A stretch of DNA of 5,636 nucleotides from JAJRXR01 sp044439985 (lineage in GTDB: Bacteria > Planctomycetota > Phycisphaerae > Phycisphaerales > UBA1924), in the NCBI GenBank assembly GCA_044439985.1, contig JBITAG010000112.1:1-5636 (forward strand), written 5' to 3'. Below, in pieces: positions 1 to 4,988 of the stretch; the first letter of the stretch is position 1, and each line of letters begins with the position of its first letter. A program made the translations under genes and the position numbers. Under the pieces are notes generated by a model. That model was given only the letters and a program-made list of their open reading frames with translations, did no database searches and was not told the DNA's origin.

Positions 1-223
1 CGGCGGCGCCGTGGCTGCACTCGTCGGGGCCGCCGGCGTCGCGCGGGGCGGCGCCGCCCCGCCCCACGAGGGGCTCGACGTTGTCTTGCTCGTTGTGGGC
101 GGGCGCGATGACGCTCAGCTCGATCGAGTCGGGGTCTGGGGTGGTGATGGCATCGGGCACGCGCGGCTCCGGTCGATCCGTCGGTCGGGAGGGCGAAATC
201 GGCTCGCCCGGGGGTGAACCCAT
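1..223 (-). CDS. Family 2 glycosyltransferase, N-terminal fragment (runs off left edge)
   Basis: Read on the minus strand from an ATG at 223, this frame stays open to the window edge (74 codons). After a proline- and acid-rich leader of about 33 residues comes ELSVIAPAHNEQDNVEPLV (residues 35-53). This is the first beta strand and nucleotide-binding start of GT-A fold family 2 glycosyltransferases (dolichyl-phosphate mannosyltransferase/polyprenol glycosyltransferase type, consensus VVIPAYNE..NI..L). Such enzymes transfer a sugar from a nucleotide donor, often to a lipid carrier at the membrane. The catalytic DDGS and DXD motifs would lie beyond the edge. Residues 54-74 are low-complexity Gly/Ala/Pro and match the family only weakly, so a frameshift or sequencing error there is possible. 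The start is uncertain: the frame is also open upstream to an ATG at 316, and a GTG at 160 (with GGAG just upstream) would give a more typical short N-terminus. The gene is divergent from the ferredoxin gene. Confidence 0.6.
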   Translation of the reverse strand, partial: MGSPPGEPISPSRPTDRPEPRVPDAITTPDPDSIELSVIAPAHNEQDNVEPLVGRGGAAPRDAGGPDECSHGAA

Positions 224-262
224 CGGCTGCCCCGTCGCTGGGACTTGCACGGATCGGGCCTC

Positions 263-268
263 TAGAAT
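263..268 (+). promoter_or_regulatory. Possible -10 element upstream of the ferredoxin gene
   Basis: TAGAAT matches the sigma70 -10 consensus at five of six positions and sits in the only A/T-richer patch of the divergent spacer, 42 bases before the ferredoxin start. No convincing -35 lies 16-18 bases upstream. TTGCAC at 245-250 is only 12 bases away, which is too close. This is a tentative call for the promoter of the ferredoxin-ggt pair. Confidence 0.3.
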
Positions 269-296
269 GAGTCTAACCTTCAACTGTCCCTCAGGC

Positions 297-300
297 GGAG
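297..300 (+). promoter_or_regulatory. Ribosome binding site of the ferredoxin gene
   Basis: GGAG ends 10 bases before the ATG at 311. It supports that start over the in-frame GTG at 353, where the conserved ferredoxin fold begins but which has no comparable purine motif in front of it. The spacing is slightly long. Confidence 0.4.
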
Positions 301-310
301 CCTCGACGTT

Positions 311-715
311 ATGCATCTCAGGCATTCCGATCACGATCACGGGCCGGCGACGGTGCCCGTCAAGTTCATTCTGGAGGATCCCGAGTCGCTCAACGATGAC
401 GGGTCGGACAAGCGGGAGCACGAGATGCTCGCGTCGAAGGGGGAGCACCTGCTCGAGGTGGCGGTGGAGCACGGGATCAACATCGAGCACGCGTGCGGGG
501 GGGTGTGCGCCTGCTCGACCTGCCACGTCTACATCGAGGAGGGGATGGACCAGGTCTCCGAGCCGACCGAGGATGAGGAGGACCGGGTCGAGGAGGCGCC
601 GGGGCTGCAGCTCAACAGCCGGCTGAGTTGCCAGTGCGAGATCGAGGGGGACGGGCCGATCGTGGTCCGGGTGCCCGCCTGGAATCGCAACGCGGTGAAG
701 GAAGTCCCCCACTAG
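311..715 (+). CDS. fdx: [2Fe-2S] ferredoxin, Isc/adrenodoxin type
   Basis: This is a 134-residue soluble electron carrier holding one [2Fe-2S] cluster. The ligand pattern is clear: Cys62, Cys68 and Cys71 in HACGGVCACSTC, and the fourth ligand Cys107 in NSRLSCQC. Cys66 and Cys109 are additional cysteines. The HAC..xCACSTCH and SRLSCQ signatures are those of bacterial Fdx (Isc system) and mitochondrial adrenodoxin rather than plant-type photosynthetic ferredoxins. Family members usually have 105-115 residues. The surplus here is an N-terminal leader rich in His and Asp (residues 1-14; His2, 5, 8, 10) and a charged insert around residues 24-38. The acidic stretch at residues 84-95 fits the partner-docking helix of the family. 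In Isc systems this protein supplies electrons for Fe-S cluster assembly, but no iscU, iscA or hscA lies in the window, so its partner is unknown. It is followed 21 bases later by the GGT-family gene, probably in one operon. Confidence 0.93.
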   Translation: MHLRHSDHDHGPATVPVKFILEDPESLNDDGSDKREHEMLASKGEHLLEVAVEHGINIEHACGGVCACSTCHVYIEEGMDQVSEPTEDEEDRVEEAPGLQLNSRLSCQCEIEGDGPIVVRVPAWNRNAVKEVPH

Positions 716-736
716 CATCCCGCGGGCGGGAGCACG

Positions 737-2248
737 ATGGGGAACCAGAGACGCCAGAGCGGGAAGGCCGCGGTCGCCAGCGGGCACGAGGCGGTGACGC
801 GCGCGGCGGTCGAGGTCCTGCGCGCCGGGGGCAACGCGTTCGACGCCGTGCTGGCGGCGGGGTTCGCCGGGCCGATCGCCGAGCCGGCGCTGACCAGTCT
901 GGGCGGGGGCGGGTTTCTGCTGGCGCACACGTCGTCGGGGGAGAGCACGCTGCTGGACTTTTTCTGCGACACGCCGGGGCGTGGGGCGAGCCGCGTGGGT
1001 GAGATGGACTTCCGCCCGCTGCGCGTGCCGTTCGGGGACGCGACGCAGGTGTTCCACATCGGGGCGGGGGCGTGCGCCGTGCCGGGCGTGCTGGCGGGGT
1101 ACCTCGAGACGCACGCGCGGTTCGGGCGGTTGGAGCTGCGCGACATCGTCGCGCCGGGCGTGCGAGCCGCGCGGGAGGGCGTCGCGCTCAACCGGTCCCA
1201 GGCGTTCGTGAACCGAATTCTGGGGCCGATTTTCCTCGAGGACGACGAGTCGCGGGCGATGTTCGCGCCCGGCGGCGAGCTGCTGGGCGAGGGCGGGCTG
1301 GTCCGATCCGAGGCGTACGCGGCGTTTCTCGAAGACGTGAGCGAGGGGCGCGCGTCGCTCTCCTCGGGGCCGATCGGCGCGCGCATCGAACAGGTCATGC
1401 GTGAGCGCGGCGGGCTTTTGACGCGCGCGGACCTGGGGGCGTACCGCGTGATCGAGCGCGAGCCGCTGCGCATGGAGGAGGGGGGGCGCACGATCCTGAG
1501 CAACCCGCCCCCGAGCTTCGGCGGGCGCCTGATCCTGCACGCCAGGCGGCTGCTTGAGCGATGCCTGCCGGAAGGCGGCGTGTTCGACTCGCCCGAGCAC
1601 CTGTGCGCGTTGGTCGGCGTGCAGCGTGAGATCGAGAAGGACCGGGAGCTGAGCGACGAGGCGTTCGAGGCGGGGCGGGGGGAGAGCGCCGCGCGGGTGC
1701 GTCGGTTCATCGGGGGGACGTCGCACGTGAGCGTGATCGACGCGGAGGGGAACGCGGCGTCGATGACGACCTCGAACGGGCAGGGGTGCGGGGTGATGGC
1801 GCCGGGGACGGGGGTGATGCTCAACAACATGATGGGAGAGGACGACCTTTTCCCGGGGGGGTTTCACAGCGACGCGCCGGGGGTGCGGATCGCGTCGATG
1901 ATGTCGCCGACGATCGTGCTGGAGGGGGGACGGGCGAGCCTGGTGCTCGGCTCGGGGGGGTCCAAGCGGATCCGGAGCGCGATCGGGCGGGTGCTCTCGG
2001 GGGCGCTGGATTTCGGGCTCTCGCTGGAGGAGGCCGTCTCGGCGCCCCGGGTGCACTGGGACGGGGAGCGGCTGCAGGTCGAGCCGGGGCTGAGCGGGGC
2101 GGCGCTGGACGCGCTGGGGGAGCGCGTCCCGGTCAACGTCTGGTCGTCGGCGAACGTGTTCTTCGGGGGCGTCCACGCGGTCTCGGGGTCGGGTGAGGCG
2201 TTCGCGGACTGGCGTCGTGAGGGGTCGGCGGCGGTGCTGGGGGGTTGA
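737..2248 (+). CDS. ggt: Gamma-glutamyltransferase-family protein, compact variant without signal peptide
   Basis: This is a 503-residue Ntn-hydrolase of the GGT family. Family enzymes self-cleave before a Thr that becomes the nucleophile, then hydrolyse or transfer gamma-glutamyl groups from glutathione and related compounds. Family blocks seen are GGNAFDAVLAA (31-41), LGGGGF (55-60), PPPSFGG (257-263), the predicted cleavage site GGT-SHVSVIDAEGNA with nucleophile Thr328, PGTGVMLNN, SMMSPTIV (387-394) and GSGGSKRIRSAI (from 405). Cleavage would give subunits of 327 and 176 residues. Departures from the E. coli enzyme: the donor-binding Arg of the DFREMAP block is Phe (DFFCDTP, 74-80); the Ser-Ser pair before MSPT reads Ser387-Met388; the segment before Thr328 is shorter; and no signal peptide is present although classical GGTs are exported. 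The same changes recur, as I recall, in a widespread subfamily, so the fold is secure but glutathione as substrate is not. The ATG at 737 follows GGGAG by only 4 bases, and no better start fits the conserved N-terminus. Confidence 0.85.
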   Translation: MGNQRRQSGKAAVASGHEAVTRAAVEVLRAGGNAFDAVLAAGFAGPIAEPALTSLGGGGFLLAHTSSGESTLLDFFCDTPGRGASRVGEMDFRPLRVPFGDATQVFHIGAGACAVPGVLAGYLETHARFGRLELRDIVAPGVRAAREGVALNRSQAFVNRILGPIFLEDDESRAMFAPGGELLGEGGLVRSEAYAAFLEDVSEGRASLSSGPIGARIEQVMRERGGLLTRADLGAYRVIEREPLRMEEGGRTILSNPPPSFGGRLILHARRLLERCLPEGGVFDSPEHLCALVGVQREIEKDRELSDEAFEAGRGESAARVRRFIGGTSHVSVIDAEGNAASMTTSNGQGCGVMAPGTGVMLNNMMGEDDLFPGGFHSDAPGVRIASMMSPTIVLEGGRASLVLGSGGSKRIRSAIGRVLSGALDFGLSLEEAVSAPRVHWDGERLQVEPGLSGAALDALGERVPVNVWSSANVFFGGVHAVSGSGEAFADWRREGSAAVLGG

Positions 2249-2296
2249 ACGGGGCGGGGTCGCGGGCAGGTTCCGGCCCGGGCGGGGGGTGGCGCG

Positions 2297-2305
2297 TGCT
2301 ACGCT
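2297..2305 (+). promoter_or_regulatory. Possible extended -10 element before the cysteine desulfurase gene
   Basis: TGCTACGCT in the 79-base gap after ggt has the TGn of an extended -10 followed by TACGCT, which keeps the T, A and final T of the consensus. A start of transcription about 7 bases further on would leave a leader of roughly 16 bases carrying the GGAG at 2317-2320. No -35 is visible at normal spacing. If it is not functional, the gene would be read through from ggt. Confidence 0.3.
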
Positions 2306-2316
2306 CGAAGTCCCGG

Positions 2317-2320
2317 CGGA
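2317..2320 (+). promoter_or_regulatory. Ribosome binding site of the cysteine desulfurase gene
   Basis: GGAG (within GGCGGAG) lies 7 bases before the ATG at 2328. It fixes the start there although the frame is open further upstream into the end of ggt. The first residues after this ATG are already the conserved beginning of the family. Confidence 0.65.
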
Positions 2321-2327
2321 GCGACCG

Positions 2328-3488
2328 ATGAGCGAAGTGATCTACCTGAACAACGCGGCGACGACGTGGCCCAAGCCCGAGTGCGTGTACGAGGCGACGG
2401 ACCGGGCCCTGCGGGCGTTCGGGAGCCCGAAGCGGCACTCGAGCGCGATGTCGGAGGACGAGCCGGACCAGCTCGAGGAAAGCCGCGGCGCGATCGCGCG
2501 GCTCATCGGCGCTCCGGACCCGAAGCGTTTGATCCTTCAGCCCGGGTGCACGTACGCGCTCAACCTGGGGATCCAGGGGCACGACTGGCGGGCGGGGGAT
2601 TGCGTGGTGATGAGTTCGCTCGAGCACCACGCGGTGTCGCGTCCGGTGCGCAAGCTGGCGGCGGAGCGCGGGGTGGAGTTTGTGACCGTGCCGTACGCGC
2701 CGGGCGCGCCGTTCGATCTGGCGTTCTACGAGCAGACGCTCAAGAGCAAGCGGGTGCGTCTGGTGGCGTGCATGATGGCGAGCAACGTGACGGGGGAGAT
2801 CCTCCCGAGCGCGGAGATCGTGCGTCTGGCGCACGAGCACGGGGCGCTCTGTCTGCTTGACGGGGCGCAGGCGGTGGGGATCAAGCCGATCGACGTGGCG
2901 GCGCTCGGCGTGGACATGCTGGCGATCGCGGGGCACAAGGGGCTGTTCGGGCCGACGGGGGCGGGCGCGCTTTGGGTGGCGGAGCACGTGACGCTGCGCA
3001 CGCTGGCGGAGGGGGGGACGGGGGGCGATTCAGGAAAGCACGGGCTGCCGGGGCACGTGCCCGCGGATTACGAGGTGGGAACGCAGAACCTGCCCGCGAT
3101 CGCGGGGGCGGGCGCCGGGGCGAGCTGGCTGCTCGAGCAGGGGGTCGAGCGGGTCAACGCGAACGAGCACGCGTTGGTGGAACGCTTGATCGGGGGGCTG
3201 AGCGAGATCAGGGGCGTGACGATTTACGGGGGGCGGGACGTGAGCCAGCGGACGGCGGCGGTCTCGATCAACGTGGACGGGGTGGCGCCGAAGCGCGTTT
3301 CGGCGGCGCTGAGCGATCGGGAGGGGATCGTGTGCCGGGCGGGGTTCCATTGCGCCCCGATGGCGCACGAGACGATCGGGAGTCACCCGCACGGGGGGAC
3401 GGTGCGTTTCAGCCCGGGTCCGTTCAGCACGGCGGCGGAGATTGACGCGGCGATCGAGGGCGTGGCCCGGCTCGCGCGGGAGGGGTAA
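2328..3488 (+). CDS. Cysteine desulfurase-family aminotransferase class V protein
   Basis: This is a 386-residue PLP enzyme of the NifS/SufS superfamily, of normal length for the group. It is expected to take sulfur from L-cysteine as an enzyme persulfide and release alanine, in the cytoplasm. The N-terminal block YLNNAATTWPKP is typical of the NifS-like 'cysteine desulfurase family' group. His100 in SLEHHAVSRP stacks on the cofactor. Asp178 and Gln181 in LLDGAQAVG bind the pyridine ring. Lys204 in IAGHKGLFGPTGAG forms the Schiff base. The catalytic cysteine is Cys342 in CRAGFHCAP, with a second Cys336 nearby. Arg360 in TVRFSPGP probably binds the substrate carboxylate. All key residues are present, so it should be active. 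No sufBCD, sufE/sufU or iscU is adjacent, so it may serve a purpose other than bulk Fe-S assembly. Selenocysteine lyase activity is an alternative. The stop codon is 2 bases before the GTG of the transporter gene, indicating translational coupling. Confidence 0.88.
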   Translation: MSEVIYLNNAATTWPKPECVYEATDRALRAFGSPKRHSSAMSEDEPDQLEESRGAIARLIGAPDPKRLILQPGCTYALNLGIQGHDWRAGDCVVMSSLEHHAVSRPVRKLAAERGVEFVTVPYAPGAPFDLAFYEQTLKSKRVRLVACMMASNVTGEILPSAEIVRLAHEHGALCLLDGAQAVGIKPIDVAALGVDMLAIAGHKGLFGPTGAGALWVAEHVTLRTLAEGGTGGDSGKHGLPGHVPADYEVGTQNLPAIAGAGAGASWLLEQGVERVNANEHALVERLIGGLSEIRGVTIYGGRDVSQRTAAVSINVDGVAPKRVSAALSDREGIVCRAGFHCAPMAHETIGSHPHGGTVRFSPGPFSTAAEIDAAIEGVARLAREG

Positions 3489-3490
3489 GG

Positions 3491-4387
3491 GTGGAGATCG
3501 GGCTGTCGCTGGTGTTCGGCGCGCTGGTGGGGCTGAGCCTGGGGGCGCTCGGCGCCGGGGGGTCGATCCTGGTGCTGCCGGCGCTGCTGTACGGGCTGGG
3601 GCTGGCGGAGCGGCAGAGCGTGGTGCTGGCGCTGGTGATTGTGGGGGCGACGAGCCTGTACGGGAGCGTGATTCATGCGCGCCAGGGGAACGTGCGGGCG
3701 GGGGCGGCGGCGGTCTTCTCGGTGACGGGGTTCGGGGGGGCGTGGGTCGGGGCGATGCTCTCGCACCGCGTGCCGGGGGTGGTGCTGATTCTCTCGCTGG
3801 CGCTGGTGATGCTGGTGGTGAGCGTGCGGATGTACCTGAGCGCGGGGAGGAAGGGCGCCGAGCCGGTGAGCGCGGAGGGGGCGTCGTGGATTCGTCGGTC
3901 GGCGCCCCTGCTGGTCGCGGGGGTTGGGGTGGGCTTCCTGACGGGGTTCCTGGGGGTGGGCGGGGGTTTCCTGATCGTGCCGGCGCTCACGCTGGTGGGT
4001 CGGATGGAGGTCAAGCAGGCGATCGGGACGTCGCTGGTCATCATCGCGGTGAACTGCGTGAGCGGGCTGATCGCCCACCGCTTCGCGGGGCTGGACTGGA
4101 TGGTCATCCTCCCCTTCGTCGCGGGGAGCTTCACGGCGAGCACGTTCGCGGCCCGGCTGGTGCGGGGGGTCTCGGCGGCGACGCTCAAGCGGGCGTTTGC
4201 GGTCTTCATCCTGCTGCTGGGGCTGCTGATGCTCGGGGACGCGGCGTGGCGGATGGGGGATCCGGGGCGAGACGGCGCCGGGGGGGAGGACGGCGCGGGG
4301 CGTGTGTCGTCGGTCCGGGTGGGGGCGGAGGAGCGGGCGGTCTCCCGGGGCGCGGGTTGCGCGTCTGCGGGGCGGCTCCTATCCTGA
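3491..4387 (+). CDS. TauE/SafE-family sulfite/organosulfur exporter-like membrane protein
   Basis: This is a 298-residue inner-membrane protein of the TauE/SafE (DUF81) family, whose studied members move sulfite, sulfoacetate or related anions. The family's internal repeat is visible: GALGAGGSILVLPAL at residues 18-32 and GFLGVGGGFLIVPAL at 152-166, each followed by similar helices (VLALVIVGATSLYGSVIHAR; IGTSLVIIAVNCVSGLIAHR). About eight hydrophobic segments can be made out, near residues 4-36, 43-61, 70-90, 95-116, 138-168, 178-196, 203-222 and 233-253; the two long ones may be re-entrant or paired helices. A polar linker (117-136) joins the halves. The start is GTG, 5 bases after AGGGG and 2 bases after the desulfurase stop. 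The last 42 residues (257-298) form a Gly/Ala/Arg/Glu-rich hydrophilic tail that the family normally lacks. The substrate cannot be read from sequence, but pairing with a cysteine desulfurase favours a sulfur compound. Confidence 0.85.
   Translation: MEIGLSLVFGALVGLSLGALGAGGSILVLPALLYGLGLAERQSVVLALVIVGATSLYGSVIHARQGNVRAGAAAVFSVTGFGGAWVGAMLSHRVPGVVLILSLALVMLVVSVRMYLSAGRKGAEPVSAEGASWIRRSAPLLVAGVGVGFLTGFLGVGGGFLIVPALTLVGRMEVKQAIGTSLVIIAVNCVSGLIAHRFAGLDWMVILPFVAGSFTASTFAARLVRGVSAATLKRAFAVFILLLGLLMLGDAAWRMGDPGRDGAGGEDGAGRVSSVRVGAEERAVSRGAGCASAGRLLS
4357..4385 (+). promoter_or_regulatory. Sigma70-like promoter for rlmE, inside the end of the transporter gene
   Basis: TTGCGC (4357-4362) and TATCCT (4380-4385) are separated by exactly 17 bases, the optimal spacing. 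The -35 agrees with TTGACA at four of six positions and the -10 with TATAAT at four of six. Transcription would begin about 7 bases after the -10, at 4391-4393, which is the rlmE start codon itself. The element overlaps the last codons and stop of the upstream gene. Confidence 0.5.
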
Positions 4388-4391
4388 TTCA

Positions 4392-4988
4392 ATGGCACGC
4401 CGGGTCTTGCACGACGAGTATTTCAGGCGCGCGAAGGCGGAGGGGTTTCTGGCCCGCTCGGCGTACAAGCTGCTGGAACTCAACGAGAAGAAGCGTCTGA
4501 TGAAGCGAGGCGATCGCGTCCTCGACCTGGGGTGCGCCCCCGGGTCGTGGCTGCAGGTCTGCCGGCGCCTGGTGGGGGCGAAGGGGGTGGTGGTCGGGAT
4601 CGACCTGCAGGAGGTGGAGCACGCCTTCGAGCCGAACGTGCACGTGATCCGGGGGGACCTGACCGAGTTTGCGCCGGGTGACCTGCTCGGCGAGTCCGGG
4701 CGCCGGTTCGACTGCGTGGTCTCGGACATGGCCCCCCCCACCACCGGGCACGGGGATCACTTCCGGTCGGTGCGGCTGTGCGAGGCGATCCTGGATCGGC
4801 TCCCGGTGCTGCTGCGCGAGGGTGGGAACCTGGCGATGAAGGTCTTCGAGGGGGAGGCGCACCCGGAGCTGGTGCGTCTGACCGGGACGATGTTCGATGA
4901 GGCCAGGAGCTTCAAGCCGCGGGCCTCGCGGGATGTCTCCCGGGAGACGTACGTGGTGGGCAAGGGGTACCGGGGCGGGGCGGCGTGA
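4392..4988 (+). CDS. rlmE: 23S rRNA (uridine-2'-O)-methyltransferase RlmE (FtsJ/RrmJ)
   Basis: This is a 198-residue SAM-dependent methyltransferase that in E. coli methylates the 2'-OH of U2552 in the A-loop of 23S rRNA, a late step in 50S subunit maturation. The Rossmann-fold SAM site reads VLDLGCAPGSW (43-53), followed by GIDLQE (69-74) and GDL (88-90). The K-D-K-E tetrad of the family is complete: Lys26 in RSAYKL, Asp112 in SDMAPPTTG, Lys150 in NLAMKVFEGE and Glu185 in SRETYVV. The length is close to the E. coli protein (209 residues). The ATG at 4392 gives the usual short N-terminus before the tetrad Lys. The frame is open further upstream, but that part reads as low-complexity sequence inside the transporter gene. 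No Shine-Dalgarno sequence lies just before the ATG, and a promoter ending at 4385 suggests a leaderless mRNA. The gene's stop overlaps the start of the next gene. Confidence 0.95.
   Translation: MARRVLHDEYFRRAKAEGFLARSAYKLLELNEKKRLMKRGDRVLDLGCAPGSWLQVCRRLVGAKGVVVGIDLQEVEHAFEPNVHVIRGDLTEFAPGDLLGESGRRFDCVVSDMAPPTTGHGDHFRSVRLCEAILDRLPVLLREGGNLAMKVFEGEAHPELVRLTGTMFDEARSFKPRASRDVSRETYVVGKGYRGGAA

Noticed and set aside
245..268. TTGCAC plus TAGAAT as a complete promoter
   Set aside because: The spacer is only 12 bases, too short for sigma70 RNA polymerase. Only the -10-like hexamer was kept, at low confidence.
81..626. Plus-strand open frame across the divergent spacer and the ferredoxin gene
   Set aside because: It is out of frame with the ferredoxin ligands and its translation is Arg/Ser-rich with no family similarity.
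712..1830. Long open frame on the minus strand opposite the GGT-family gene
   Set aside because: It lies wholly antisense to a gene with clear family motifs. Its translation is Ser/Arg/Pro-rich with no recognisable motif, as expected for a mirror frame in very GC-rich DNA.
2193..2327. Extended N-terminus for the cysteine desulfurase starting inside the end of ggt
   Set aside because: The extra 45 residues are Arg/Gly-rich and match nothing. The ATG at 2328 has a good GGAG and begins right before the conserved YLNNAATTWPKP block.
2249..2327. Rho-independent terminator after ggt (GC-rich palindrome around GCCCGGGC)
   Set aside because: The palindrome is short and no T-run follows it, and such palindromes are common by chance at this GC content.
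2133..2987. Minus-strand open frame opposite the cysteine desulfurase gene
   Set aside because: The translation is dominated by Arg, His and Pro with no domain signature, and the plus strand encodes a complete enzyme with its catalytic residues.
3383..4078. Minus-strand open frame opposite the transporter gene
   Set aside because: The product is a Gln/His/Arg/Pro-rich low-complexity string, typical of antisense reading through GC-rich membrane-protein codons.
4302..4391. Extended N-terminus for RlmE
   Set aside because: The extra 30 residues are low-complexity and lie inside the transporter gene. The family starts shortly before the RSAYKL motif, as given by the ATG at 4392.
3442..4500. Plus-strand open frame of about 350 codons overlapping the transporter gene
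   Set aside because: It is Gly/Ala/Arg-rich without motifs, and the overlapping frame shows the duplicated TauE signature and membrane helices.
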